64,000 bases of DNA from Gemmatimonas groenlandica (GTDB lineage Bacteria > Gemmatimonadota > Gemmatimonadetes > Gemmatimonadales > Gemmatimonadaceae): positions 1,488,001-1,552,000 of the forward strand of contig NZ_CP053085.1 of assembly GCF_013004105.1 (NCBI RefSeq), read 5' to 3'. Below the pieces are notes generated by a model. The model was not told where the DNA came from. It searched no databases and saw nothing but the letters and a program-made list of their open reading frames with translations. The position numbers were made by a program, and so were the translations under genes. Positions within the stretch are counted from its first letter, which is position 1; the number at the start of each line of letters is the position of its first letter. Below are positions 52,724 through 62,082 of the stretch, piece after piece.

Positions 52724-55700
52724 ATGAGTCAGCGAAGTTTGCTCAGTGCGCTGGCCTTCGTCGCCACAGCGCTGATGGCCCCCGTTGTCCAGGCGCAGCA
52801 AGCGTCGACGGGGACCGTGTCGGGCCGCGTGACGGATGCATCGACCGGACAGCCCGTCGGCGCCGCCCAGATTCAGGTGGTGGGCACGACGCTCGGCGCC
52901 CAGACCAACCAAGACGGCATCTATTCCATCCGGGCGGTGCCGGCGGGAGCGGTGCGACTTCGCGTGCTCCGCCTCGGATACTCCGAGCTGAATCAGGCCA
53001 CAACGGTATCGGCCTCGCAGGTCACGACCGTGAACCTGCAGCTGAAGTCCGTGCCGGCCACCCTGAATCCCGTTGTCACCACGGCGACCGGCCAGCAGCG
53101 CCGCAACGAAGTCGGCAATTCCATCGCCCAGGTGAATGCAGCGGAAGTGGTTGAGACGCGCGGTGTGGCCAACATGGCCGACCTGCTCACGGCGCGGGCG
53201 CCGGGCGTGCTGGTGACGCCGGGTACGCAAACGGGTGCCGGTGTGCGCGTGCGTATTCGCGGCACGAGTTCGGTGGCGTTGTCGAACAATCCGATCTACG
53301 TGATCGACGGCATTCGCATCGACGGATCGACCGGTTCGTCGACGCTCAGCGTGGGCGGCACGACGCCGAGCCGCGTGGGCGATTTGAATCCGGAAGAGAT
53401 CGAGTCGATCGAAGTGGTGCGTGGTCCGTCAGCGTCGACGCTGTACGGCACCGATGCGGCGAACGGCGTCATCGTCATCAAGACCAAGCGCGGCGTGGCC
53501 GGCAAGCCGCAGTGGACGTACTACACCGAACAGACGGCACTCACCGACCGCAACGCCTATCCCACGGCGTATCGGGCATGGCGCAGCGGCACCACAGCGG
53601 CGACCACCTCGACGCGCTCGAATGCCGTGCAGTGCTTCCTCACGCAGAAGGCGGCCGGCTCCTGCGCCATCGACAGCGTGAGCAGCTTCAATCTGCATGA
53701 CGACGCGGAGACGACGCCGTACGGCGTGGGCTATCGTCAGCAGCACGGCCTGCAGGTGAAGGGCGGCTCGGAAACCGTGCGCTACTTCCTGCACGGTGAG
53801 TGGGAAGACGAGGACGGCGTGACCAAGCTCACCGAGTTCGATGCGCGGAAGTTGGCGGCGGCCGGTACGCCGTTGAGTGCGATCCAGATGAGCCCCAATC
53901 ATCTGAACAAGATCACGACGCGCGCGAATCTCAATATCGCGTTGTCGCCGAAGGCTGACGTGACGGTCAGTGCGGGCTACACCAATCAGGACCTGCGCCT
54001 GCCGCAGAGCGACGACTCCGGTACGTCGGGCATTGCCGCCAACGTGTACGGCGGCCCCGGTTTCAAGTACAACCTGACAGCCACCGGTGATACGCTGTTC
54101 GGTTGGCGCCAGTTCACGACGCGCGACATCTATCAGTCGGAGTCGGTGCAGAACATCAATCGCATGATTTCGTCGATCGGATCGAATTACCGCCCGACGG
54201 ATTGGCTGGCGGTGCGCGGCAACTTCGGCCTCGACTACGTGAACCGGGTCGACACGCAGCTGTGCCGGTTCCAGAACTGCCCAGACATCGGCACCGATCG
54301 CCTCGGCTACAAGCGCGACAACCGTACGAACTTCTACACGTACACGGTGGACGCCGGCGCGACGGCTACGAAGTCGCTCACGAACGCGATCGAGTCGAAG
54401 ACGACCGTCGGCGTGCAGATGTACCAGAGCATCTTCGACCGCAACGGCGCCACGGGCCTTGTGTTGCCGCCCGGCGCCACGACGGTGACGGCCGGCGCGA
54501 CGGCGCAAGCCGACGAGTCGTACAGCGAGAGCCGCACGCTGGGCGCCTTCGTGGAGCAGAACGTCGGCTTCAACGACCGCCTGTTCCTGACGGCCGCGCT
54601 GCGGTCGGATCGCAACAGCGCGTTCGGTGCGAACTTCAAGACGGTGTTCTATCCGAAGATCGCCGCGTCGTGGGTGCTGTCGCAGGAGTCGTTCTTCCCG
54701 AAGCCGCAGTGGCTCGATCAGCTGCGCTTGCGTTCGGCCTACGGTGCGTCGGGCGTGCAGCCCGGCACGATCGACGCCGTTCAGTACTACTCGGCCACGG
54801 CGGGGCGTCAGGAGAGTGGCGACGTCCCTGCCCTCGTGTACTCGACGCTCGGCAACAAGAATCTGCGTCCGGAGCGCTCGACCGAAACGGAAATCGGGCT
54901 GGACGGCACGTACTGGAACGGCCGCGTCAACACCGAGATCACGTACTACAACAAGCTGTCGAAGGATGCGCTGGTGAGCAAAGTGCTGCCGCCGTCGCTC
55001 GGCACCGGCGCCACCGCACGCCTCGAGAACCTGGGCTCGGTGCGTAATCGCGGTTACGAAGCGCTGATCTCGGCGCAGCTGATTCAGAAGCAGGCCTTCG
55101 GCCTCGATGTCACGCTGAACGGTGCGTACAACGACAACGAGTTGATCAGCCTTGGTGGCCAGCCGACCATCGGCACCACGCAGCAACAGCGCCAGGGCTA
55201 TCCGCTGTATGGCTGGTGGTCGCGTCAGCTCACCGGCTTCGACGACAAGAACGGCAACGGCATCATCGAGTACAACGCGAGCAACGCGCTGAGCGAGATC
55301 ACGGTGACGGACACGTCGGTGTTCATCGGCTACTCCATGCCGAAGACGGAAATGGGCTTCACCACCGGCATCGACTTGTTCAACAAGGCGCTGCGCGTGA
55401 CCGCACTGCTCGACTACAAGGGCGGTCACAAGATCTACAACAACACGGAACGCATTCGCTGCGCGAGCCGACTGAACTGCTCGGGGCTGCTGAATACGGC
55501 CGCTTCGCTCGAGGAGCAGGCGCGCGTGGTGATGGTGCGGGAGCATCCCAGCCGCTCAGTGGCCGGCTTCTTCGAAGACGGCGACTACCTACGCTTTCGC
55601 GAGCTATCGGCGACCTATCAGGTGCCGGCACGCGTGGCCACGCGACTATTCCGTGGCCGTAGTCTGAGCGCCACGGCATCGGTGCGTAACCTCGGCATCC

Positions 55701-55822
55701 TCTGGACCAAGTACACGGGCGTCGATCCGGAAGCGTTCGGCACCACGGGCGATGCGCCGTCGGAGTTCCAGGCCTTCGGCCCGCCGACGTACTTCGCGTT
55801 CCGCTTCACTTTCGGCTTCTGA
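52724..55822 (+). CDS. SusC/RagA-type TonB-linked outer membrane receptor
   Basis: 1032 aa. Signal peptide (LLSALAFVATALMAPVVQAQ), CarboxypepD_reg-like domain (about 28-110; GTVSGRVTDASTGQPVGAAQ, YSIRAVPAGAVRLRVLRLGY), plug domain (about 135-250; NMADLLTARAPGVLV, NNPIYVIDGIRI, ESIEVVRGPSASTLYGTDAA, NGVIVIKTKRG), then a 22-strand beta barrel closing with aromatic FAFRFTFGF. Imports large ligands with a SusD partner using TonB energy. ATG 52724 has AAGGAG at 6 nt. susD follows after 14 nt. Ligand unknown; no glycoside hydrolase is adjacent, but an acylase and a peptidase lie divergently. Confidence 0.95.
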   Translation: MSQRSLLSALAFVATALMAPVVQAQQASTGTVSGRVTDASTGQPVGAAQIQVVGTTLGAQTNQDGIYSIRAVPAGAVRLRVLRLGYSELNQATTVSASQVTTVNLQLKSVPATLNPVVTTATGQQRRNEVGNSIAQVNAAEVVETRGVANMADLLTARAPGVLVTPGTQTGAGVRVRIRGTSSVALSNNPIYVIDGIRIDGSTGSSTLSVGGTTPSRVGDLNPEEIESIEVVRGPSASTLYGTDAANGVIVIKTKRGVAGKPQWTYYTEQTALTDRNAYPTAYRAWRSGTTAATTSTRSNAVQCFLTQKAAGSCAIDSVSSFNLHDDAETTPYGVGYRQQHGLQVKGGSETVRYFLHGEWEDEDGVTKLTEFDARKLAAAGTPLSAIQMSPNHLNKITTRANLNIALSPKADVTVSAGYTNQDLRLPQSDDSGTSGIAANVYGGPGFKYNLTATGDTLFGWRQFTTRDIYQSESVQNINRMISSIGSNYRPTDWLAVRGNFGLDYVNRVDTQLCRFQNCPDIGTDRLGYKRDNRTNFYTYTVDAGATATKSLTNAIESKTTVGVQMYQSIFDRNGATGLVLPPGATTVTAGATAQADESYSESRTLGAFVEQNVGFNDRLFLTAALRSDRNSAFGANFKTVFYPKIAASWVLSQESFFPKPQWLDQLRLRSAYGASGVQPGTIDAVQYYSATAGRQESGDVPALVYSTLGNKNLRPERSTETEIGLDGTYWNGRVNTEITYYNKLSKDALVSKVLPPSLGTGATARLENLGSVRNRGYEALISAQLIQKQAFGLDVTLNGAYNDNELISLGGQPTIGTTQQQRQGYPLYGWWSRQLTGFDDKNGNGIIEYNASNALSEITVTDTSVFIGYSMPKTEMGFTTGIDLFNKALRVTALLDYKGGHKIYNNTERIRCASRLNCSGLLNTAASLEEQARVVMVREHPSRSVAGFFEDGDYLRFRELSATYQVPARVATRLFRGRSLSATASVRNLGILWTKYTGVDPEAFGTTGDAPSEFQAFGPPTYFAFRFTFGF

Positions 55823-55836
55823 GGAGCACTCACCGC

Positions 55837-57201
55837 ATGCATAGCACTTTGCAGTCCCGTGCCCGCGCACTCGCCATGAGCATTCTGGCGGCCGGTGCGT
55901 TGGCGTCGATCGGTTGTAATCCCTCCGAGTTCCTCTCGATCGAGGATCCGGACATCATCAACCCGACCAACGTGTCCAGCGCGGCGGGTGCCAACGCGGC
56001 GCGCGTGGGCGCCATTGCGCGCCTGAACGTGGCGACCGCCGGCGGCGAAAGCTTGCTGCTACTGGGCGGGCTGTTCGCCGACGAGTGGAACAACGGCGAC
56101 TCGTTCATCGCGCGTCAGGAAATCGACCAGCGCGTGATCACGCCGCAGAACAATTTCCTGACTGACGCCAATCGCGCGATGCATCGCGCGCGGTTGTCGG
56201 CCGAGCAGTCGATTGAGCTGCTGAAGCAGTACAGCCCGACGGCACCGGGCTGGCAGTTGGCCGAGATGTACTTCATTCAATCGTATATCGAAGACCAGGC
56301 GGCCGAGCACTACTGTAGTGGTGTCGTGTTCAGCACGGTGGTCGACGGTACGGAGTCCTACGGTACGCCGCTGACCACCGCCGCCGCATTCACGCGGGCC
56401 CTGGCTCACGCGGACTCCGGCCTAGCGCTGGTGACCGGCACGACGGTCGACGACGTACGCGTGCGCAGCGCGTTGCAGGTGATCAAGGGTCGGATTCTCC
56501 TGGGCCTCAACCGCCCGGCCGACGCGGCGACCGCGGTTACCGGAGTGGCGACCTCGTTCCAGTATCTCACGTATCACGCGCTGACGACCACGAGCAACCA
56601 GTTCTGGAATTTCAACAATCTGGCTGGTCGCTACAGCGTGAGCACGAGCGAAGGCGGGAACGGCATGAACTACGCGCTGGCGAACGATCCGCGCGTGCCG
56701 GTGTGCGCGGGCAACGACGTGGTCTGCCGGACGATCGGCGTGACGAAGGCCAGCCGCGACGACCTGAGCACGCCGTACTACGTGCAGCGGTTGTGGCCGG
56801 CGCGTGAGTCGTCGGTGGCAATCGTGTCGGGTCAGGAAGCCCGCCTGATCGAAGCCGAAGCGCAGTTGCGCGCCGGCAACACGGGCGGCTCGCTGACCAC
56901 GCTGAACGCGCTGCGTGCGACGTTCACGGGCCTGACGCCGCTGACCGACGCGGGAACGGAAGCCACGCGGGTGGATCAGCTGTTCCGCGAGCGGGCGTTC
57001 ACGTTGTTCGGGCGTGGCACGCGAACGGGCGACATGCGTCGTTTGATCCGACAGTATGCGCGGACGGCGGCGACGGTGTTCCCGACGGGTGCGTGGCACA
57101 AGGGTGGCAACTACGGCACGGACGTGACGTTGCCGCTGCCGTTGGCGGAGACGAACAATCCGAACGCGGGCGCGGGCGTGTGTATCGACCGTAACCCGTA
57201 G
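55837..57201 (+). CDS. SusD/RagB-type nutrient-binding lipoprotein
   Basis: 454 aa. Lipobox ASIG-C (Cys27), then FLSIEDPDIINPTNV typical of SusD N-termini and helical repeats: RLNVATAGGESLLLLGGLFA, NFLTDANRAMHRARLSAEQS, EMYFIQSYIEDQAAEHYCS; a C-terminal ligand-binding lid and the signature RVDQLFRERAFTLFGRGTRT. SusD sits on top of SusC and delivers ligand. It begins 14 nt after susC. A terminator follows at 57230. Confidence 0.93.
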   Translation: MHSTLQSRARALAMSILAAGALASIGCNPSEFLSIEDPDIINPTNVSSAAGANAARVGAIARLNVATAGGESLLLLGGLFADEWNNGDSFIARQEIDQRVITPQNNFLTDANRAMHRARLSAEQSIELLKQYSPTAPGWQLAEMYFIQSYIEDQAAEHYCSGVVFSTVVDGTESYGTPLTTAAAFTRALAHADSGLALVTGTTVDDVRVRSALQVIKGRILLGLNRPADAATAVTGVATSFQYLTYHALTTTSNQFWNFNNLAGRYSVSTSEGGNGMNYALANDPRVPVCAGNDVVCRTIGVTKASRDDLSTPYYVQRLWPARESSVAIVSGQEARLIEAEAQLRAGNTGGSLTTLNALRATFTGLTPLTDAGTEATRVDQLFRERAFTLFGRGTRTGDMRRLIRQYARTAATVFPTGAWHKGGNYGTDVTLPLPLAETNNPNAGAGVCIDRNP

Positions 57202-57229
57202 GGCTGCTTTGACTGCGTGGTCTGAAAAG

Positions 57230-57268
57230 AAGAGGACACGGGGGCGCGTTTGGCCTTCGTGTCCTCTT
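57230..57268 (+). terminator. Intrinsic terminator after susD
   Basis: 11-bp stem AAGAGGACACG with its exact complement and a 17-nt loop, followed by TGGTTTTG. It begins 28 nt after the susD stop. The 17-mer GCCTTCGTGTCCTCTTT in its 3' arm recurs at 60570-60586. Confidence 0.75.
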
Positions 57269-57423
57269 TGGTTTTGTGGAGGGACCCGGATACGCGATTC
57301 CGCAAGCGCCGCACGTTTTTGGGAACGAAGTTCGGCGTAAAGTTTCGGGCTAAAAGACTACGCGCGTGAGCCCGCGCCGATTCCGCACGTGTCAAGTAGC
57401 CTCTACCGCACGTGTGTTACCAA

Positions 57424-60198
57424 CTACGGATCACATCCGCCGGGCGGGTTGCCGATCAGTTCATACGCGTTCAGGCCCGTGAACATTCCGCCACTGGTGA
57501 TGTTGATTCGCGCGCCACGCTGCTTGGTAAGATCGGGCTGCCAGGTGGCTCGGGCGTTAATCGAGAATTCATCGATCGGCGCCACGTTGTCCGTGAGTGT
57601 CGCGGTAAACACGTCGGTCCCAGGCGTGACCGTCCCACGGAAACGCGCCGCACACCTCAGGGTGCCGTTCACCACCGCTGCGAACGACAGAAACACCGTT
57701 GACCCGCTCTGCCGCACTCGCCACACTTGGGATCCGTTAGCAATGGACCACGCACCGTTGAAATCCTTCAGCGAAACGGAACCCGGTATGAGGTTACTGA
57801 CGCCGTTGGAATGCGTGCCAGAACAGTCGGAGCCCGCGTAGGTAGACGCGATGGTTCTGGTCGCTAGCGTCACGGTTGCGGCGCCGCTCAGCAGGCCGAG
57901 ACATGGGCTGAACTGGTTCAGCGAAAAATTGAGCAACTGACGGCCGGCCAATGTGGCGGATACGGACCCACGCACTCCGTTGAATTGCATGACTTCGTAG
58001 GTCCCGCTCACGCCGTTTTGGTTTTGCGTCAAGCGCACGTTGAGCGGTACGTTGACCGGGAACGACGTACCACTGGGTGTCTGAATGCGACTTGAGAACT
58101 GCCCGGCGTAACTGCCGGTGACGTCGAGCGAGTTGCCGTTCACATCATACGACGCACAGACATCTTCGGCGCCAGCCAAGGCCAGACAGGCCACCAGATT
58201 GACCATGAAGACACTGTTGCCCTGCGCAGTCACGGCCACCGAGAAGATGCCTTGGGCATCACTGTTGGATGGGGACGATTTGGCAAAGGTGGCGCCGCTG
58301 GAGGTAAACCGGACCCTCACAGGCATGGGCCGGGGCGTCGGGCTGCTACCGAACTTGAGCGCGAAGGCCACATCGAGATCGTTCGGGAAATCCGACTGCA
58401 CCGGGTCGGGAAAGTTGGATGAACTGACGACCAGGGATGCGCACAACTGCGCGAGTACGGTGGCGCGTTGCAATGCGCCATTGGCGATGCCGTACAACTG
58501 CGCCACTGACTGCCAGAACAGTACATTTTGCATGGCGGTGAGACTTTGCTGGGCGGAGCAGAGTTGATTGTTACCCTCAATAGCGCGCTGCAACTTTGGC
58601 AGTGCGGCAGCCCTCCATTGTGTCTGGCGATCTCGGATCGCCGGGTCATTGGAGACGAGCGCGAAGACGCCAGTTACAAACGGGCCGGTGTCGCTCCACA
58701 TATCGAAACTCGACACGGCGGTGAGAAGTGCGGCATCCGTATTTGCATCATTCAGCTGCGGAAGCACTCCAAGGTCAAACCATTCGACCAACCGACGAAC
58801 CATGGCCGGGACGTCAGGTGGCGTAACGGCGGCAAGCGAATAGAACGCTTGTGCCGCGAGTTCGGCATCAATCGAGGGGATGATTGGAAGAGGGCTGAGC
58901 GACTGCAGGTCGGCAGACGTTCCAAACGCCGCGCCAGCAGCGGTGAAATGTCCAACGAGCACCGCCACTTCGTTCACTCGGGCAACCGCCACTTCGCGCG
59001 CCGCCTTGGTGCCGTTGTCCGTCATGCTGAATCCAGTCAGCACCAACCCGGCCCGCGGCGGCGCAGTCACCCCGATGCGCAGCGTTGCATTACGCGCAAA
59101 TGCCAAGCCGGATGGCTGCAAATCCACCGCGGCCACCATACCACCGGTCAACGGCAAATTGCCGATACTCGCGATCGGAGTCATGCGGATCAGCGTATTC
59201 GCTTGTAGCGCGTTCGCCGGAATCTCAAGGCGATAGCTGACACCGGCGGCCGACGTGGTGAGCACACCACCCGCTGGGCCGACGGTCGCGCTCGTGGCAG
59301 CCGCCGTGTTCAGAATGGTCACCGCGGGAAGTCGCACGGTGATCACGGCCGTCGCGGCGCGCCCATCGACTGTGGCAGACACGGTGGTGACACCGGCCGT
59401 GAGCGCAGTCACCACACCGGTAGCACTGACGGACGCCACGGCGACGGCGCTCGACGTAAACGTGACCGTCTTCCCGACGACGGCCGAGTTGTCGCCGAAC
59501 GTCAGCAGCGGAACGAGCGTGACCGTTTCGCCCGTGACCAGTGCCCTCGCCGAAATATTGAGAGCGATGCTGGACACGCGACGCGCAATGGTCAGCGCGG
59601 TGGTGGTGCTCACCCCCCCGACGGTTGCCGAGATGATGGCCGTACCGGCGCTCAGCGCGGTCACGCGCCCTGTGTTCGACACCGTTGCCACGCTTGGCGC
59701 ATTCGACACCCACGTCGCAGCACGAACGCTGCTCGTACCGTTGGAGAGCGTCGTGGTGGCCTGCAAGTCGCGCACATCGCCCTCTACCAAGGCTAACGCG
59801 GATGGTGCGATCACCACCGTGCTCACTGCCAATACGACCACGCTGGCCACACCGGTTTTGCCGCCAACGGTGGCGCTTATCGTGGTCGTTCCCGGCGACA
59901 CCGCCAGGACGTTGCCATCACTGGATACGGTGGCGACCGAGGCCGCGCTTGAGGTCCATGCCGTGGGGAGCGTCGTCGTGGTCGAGCCGTTGGAATTCGT
60001 GACGGCTGCGGCCATTGCGGCCGATTCCCCAGCTACCAGCGAGGCATTCGCGGGTGTCACCGCAACCGAGGCTACTGTGGCTGGTGGCGCCGGTGCAGCG
60101 ATAGGATCGCCACCACCGCTGCATGCCGTCAGTTGTCCGCCTGCGAGGGAAAGCGCCGTGATGAACAGGGCACGAAGGGTGGGCTGACGCATCGACAT
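57424..60198 (-). CDS. Large lipoprotein with BIG2-type immunoglobulin-like repeats
   Basis: About 924 aa. Signal peptide with lipobox LTAC-S (Cys26), a Gly/Ala/Pro linker, then three tandem BIG2 (intimin/invasin-like) domains at roughly 40-120, 125-205 and 208-288, each with the ending (A/V)GT..ISATVGG or TTVSATVDG. Then a ZU5-like stretch (GGVLTTSAAGVSYRLEIPAN), an alpha-helical middle (about 440-600) and a C-terminal beta-rich region ending ELIGNPPGGCDP, with several paired Cys. Such proteins act at the cell surface in adhesion or matrix. ATG 60198 chosen; ATG 60192 also possible. No enzyme motif seen. Confidence 0.8.
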   Translation of the reverse strand: MSMRQPTLRALFITALSLAGGQLTACSGGGDPIAAPAPPATVASVAVTPANASLVAGESAAMAAAVTNSNGSTTTTLPTAWTSSAASVATVSSDGNVLAVSPGTTTISATVGGKTGVASVVVLAVSTVVIAPSALALVEGDVRDLQATTTLSNGTSSVRAATWVSNAPSVATVSNTGRVTALSAGTAIISATVGGVSTTTALTIARRVSSIALNISARALVTGETVTLVPLLTFGDNSAVVGKTVTFTSSAVAVASVSATGVVTALTAGVTTVSATVDGRAATAVITVRLPAVTILNTAAATSATVGPAGGVLTTSAAGVSYRLEIPANALQANTLIRMTPIASIGNLPLTGGMVAAVDLQPSGLAFARNATLRIGVTAPPRAGLVLTGFSMTDNGTKAAREVAVARVNEVAVLVGHFTAAGAAFGTSADLQSLSPLPIIPSIDAELAAQAFYSLAAVTPPDVPAMVRRLVEWFDLGVLPQLNDANTDAALLTAVSSFDMWSDTGPFVTGVFALVSNDPAIRDRQTQWRAAALPKLQRAIEGNNQLCSAQQSLTAMQNVLFWQSVAQLYGIANGALQRATVLAQLCASLVVSSSNFPDPVQSDFPNDLDVAFALKFGSSPTPRPMPVRVRFTSSGATFAKSSPSNSDAQGIFSVAVTAQGNSVFMVNLVACLALAGAEDVCASYDVNGNSLDVTGSYAGQFSSRIQTPSGTSFPVNVPLNVRLTQNQNGVSGTYEVMQFNGVRGSVSATLAGRQLLNFSLNQFSPCLGLLSGAATVTLATRTIASTYAGSDCSGTHSNGVSNLIPGSVSLKDFNGAWSIANGSQVWRVRQSGSTVFLSFAAVVNGTLRCAARFRGTVTPGTDVFTATLTDNVAPIDEFSINARATWQPDLTKQRGARINITSGGMFTGLNAYELIGNPPGGCDP

Positions 60199-60617
60199 GG
60201 AAGGTGGGACAGAGGGTGGACGGGCGCCGCTGTTGCCTGGCCATCCTAGTCCTGCGCCGTTAGCCACCCGTTAGCTCGCGGAAAGGTCGCCGCCATGTTC
60301 GTGGTGGATACGACAGGCTACGCGATGTTCGGCAGCGCAGCAATTGCTCCGGAATCTCACGCCGAGTTCGGAACCGAGGAGTGGCGAGTCGTCCGTCGGC
60401 GGACGTCAGCGATTGTCACGGCCGCATGCGCACGCTCCGACTCCGTTCGTCTCCGGGCCAACGCGACGCTCCCAACGTGCCGGCTGCTTGTTCGATGTCT
60501 ACTTCCGCCGCCGTATTGGGCCTAGTGAGGCGTCCACGACCTTGGGGTTACTCCAGCAGGGGCACGCTTGCCTTCGTGTCCTCTTTCGTTTGGCTGGGGT
60601 TGTGGGAACTGCTCTAC

Positions 60618-60647
60618 CGCGGATTGGCGCGGATGGGCGCGGATGAA
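60618..60647. repeat. Three-copy 10-nt tandem repeat
   Basis: CGCGGATTGG, CGCGGATGGG and CGCGGATGAA follow each other directly at 60618-60647. Short CGCGGAT-rich repeats of this kind recur in many GC-rich genomes; whether other copies exist outside the window cannot be seen. Confidence 0.6.
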
Positions 60648-60699
60648 CGGTGTATCCAGTGTATTGCTTGACTAATACGGTTGGTCCGTGCATCGTATG

Positions 60700-60721
60700 G
60701 TGTATTAGGTCACCTATACAC
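60700..60721. promoter_or_regulatory. Operator-like palindrome for the GntR regulator
   Basis: GTGTAT-T-AGGT-C-ACCT-ATACAC, two 10-nt arms that are perfect complements apart from one extra T, 11 nt before the GntR-family GTG. GntR/YtrA sites are typically GTnTA-type palindromes. It overlaps a possible -10 (TATTAG, 60703-60708), so autorepression is plausible. An upstream TTGACT lies at 60668-60673, not optimally spaced. Confidence 0.6.
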
Positions 60722-60732
60722 CTGGCGCTTCC

Positions 60733-61131
60733 GTGCTCATTCTGCTCGACCCCAACAGCGGGGTACCGACCTACCGACAGCTGGTGGACCAGATCCGCTT
60801 TCAGATGGCCAGCGGACGGCTGGTTGCGGGGAGCGAGTTGCCATCCACGCGGGCGCTGTCGCAGGAGCTCGGCATCAACCCGATGACGGTGAGCAAGGCG
60901 TATAGCCTGCTCGAGGCCGAACGGCTGGTGCTACGTCGCCCCGGGCTGCCGCTGGAGGTGTTGGCCCTGTCGGGGCCGGATGCGGATGCGGAGCGCGATG
61001 AGCAGCTGCGTGTGTTGCTGGAGCCGGCGGCGCTCGCGGCGCGACAGTTGGGGATGCGACCGGCGAAGGCGGTGGCCGTGTTCCGTCAGCTGCTTTCAGA
61101 CATCGTGGATTACGAGGAGCGAGATCAATGA
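60733..61131 (+). CDS. GntR-family regulator, YtrA subfamily
   Basis: 132 aa. Winged helix DNA-binding domain (about 12-75): VPTYRQLVDQIRFQMASGRL, GSELPSTRALSQELGINPMT, VSKAYSLLEAERLV. It has only a short helical dimerisation tail of about 50 residues and no effector-binding domain, the YtrA type, which usually represses an ABC exporter operon. GTG start. Its stop overlaps the ATPase start (ATGA), and a palindrome lies at its promoter, fitting autoregulation of the three-gene operon. Confidence 0.9.
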   Translation: MLILLDPNSGVPTYRQLVDQIRFQMASGRLVAGSELPSTRALSQELGINPMTVSKAYSLLEAERLVLRRPGLPLEVLALSGPDADAERDEQLRVLLEPAALAARQLGMRPAKAVAVFRQLLSDIVDYEERDQ

Positions 61132-62075
61132 TTGACGGCACAGACCGCGCATTGTCCGACGTGCTCACACTGGACCGGGTGACGAAGCGCTTTGGCGGCA
61201 CGACGGCGCTGGACAGTGTATCGCTATCGATTCCGCGCGGCACGATCGTGGGGTTGGTTGGACGAAACGGATGCGGCAAGACGACGCTGCTGCATCATGT
61301 CACGGGCATGGTGCTGCCGTCGGCGGGGGCGGTGCGCACGTTCGGCGTCAATGCCGGCTCGTTGGGCAGCGGCGAACTGGCGCGGATTGGCGTGGTGCAT
61401 CAGCACGCACGGTTTCTGGAGTGGATGAGCGTCTATCAGCTGGTGCGCTACGTGGCGACGTTCTACGTGCGCTGGGATGCGGCGCTCGAGAAGGAGCTGA
61501 TCGAACGATTGGCTATCGGGCTGGACACGCGGGTTGGGGCACTTTCACCGGGCAACGTGCAGCGGTTGTCGCTGCTGCTGGCGCTGTGTCATCACCCTGA
61601 GTTGCTGTTGCTGGATGAGCCACTCAGCGATCTCGATCCCACGGCGCGTCAGGAGGTGCTGGCGGTGTTGTTGGAGCGCTTCGATGCCGACGGGCCCACC
61701 ATCGTGATTTCGTCGCATCTATTGCAGGACATCGAACCGGTGGTAAGTCGCATTGTGTGCCTGGATCGCGGGCGCGTGACGGCGGATGCCGAGCTGGATG
61801 AACTGAAAGAGACCTATGAAGAGTGGATCGTGACACCGGTGTCGGTCGCGCTGGACGCCTCGTGGAGTGCGCCGTGGGTGGTAAGCAGCGAGCGCACGGG
61901 CAGCGCGATGCGCTGGGTGGTTCGGGGCATGCGGGGGCGGGCGGCGGCGATCGGCGCCGAGTTGGGGGCGGAGATCGTGGTACGTCCGCTCAACCTCGAT
62001 CGCTTGTTTCCGGTACTCACGCAACTTCCGTCGGCGCCGACGAGTGCGTCGGAACTCGCGGCGGCGGGTCGGTGA
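61128..62075 (+). CDS. ABC transporter ATP-binding protein
   Basis: 315 aa. Walker A GRNGCGKTT, Q-loop region IGVVHQHARFLEW, Walker B LLLLDEPLSDLDP and H-loop VISSHLL are intact. The signature motif reads LSPGNVQRLSL instead of LSGGQ-type, a variant tolerated in several ABC-2-type exporters. A C-terminal extension of about 100 residues (from about 215) follows the ATPase core. Works with the membrane protein encoded next; substrate unknown, YtrA-linked transporters are often induced by cell-wall antibiotics. Confidence 0.87.
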   Translation: MIDGTDRALSDVLTLDRVTKRFGGTTALDSVSLSIPRGTIVGLVGRNGCGKTTLLHHVTGMVLPSAGAVRTFGVNAGSLGSGELARIGVVHQHARFLEWMSVYQLVRYVATFYVRWDAALEKELIERLAIGLDTRVGALSPGNVQRLSLLLALCHHPELLLLDEPLSDLDPTARQEVLAVLLERFDADGPTIVISSHLLQDIEPVVSRIVCLDRGRVTADAELDELKETYEEWIVTPVSVALDASWSAPWVVSSERTGSAMRWVVRGMRGRAAAIGAELGAEIVVRPLNLDRLFPVLTQLPSAPTSASELAAAGR

Positions 62076-62082
62076 GCTGACC

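Larger units (their letters stand above)
60199..60732. other. 534-bp intergenic region with repeat and decayed terminator-like hairpin
   Basis: I find no convincing gene; small open frames here lack ribosome sites and family resemblance. It holds: a direct repeat CCGTTAGC at 60257-60264 and 60268-60275 (11 nt phase), 60-80 nt upstream of the BIG2 lipoprotein start; a plus-strand hairpin (60559-60566 with 60575-60582) with T-rich tail, sharing a 17-nt core with the susD terminator; a 10-nt tandem repeat (60618-60647); and, next to the GntR gene, an operator-like palindrome. Part may be the relic of a lost gene. Confidence 0.55.

Noticed and set aside
57383-57416. Repeated CCGCACGTGT (57383-57392 and 57407-57416) downstream of the BIG2 gene
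   Set aside because: Two copies 24 nt apart between convergent genes with no promoter context; most likely chance in GC-rich sequence.
60295-60690. Short open frames on both strands in the large intergenic region
   Set aside because: No ribosome sites, atypical composition and no recognisable domain; the repeat and hairpin content suggests non-coding sequence.
61128-62075. ABC ATPase as an inactive protein because of the altered signature motif
   Set aside because: Walker A, Walker B, Q-loop and His switch are intact, and comparable signature variants occur in active ABC-2-type exporters.
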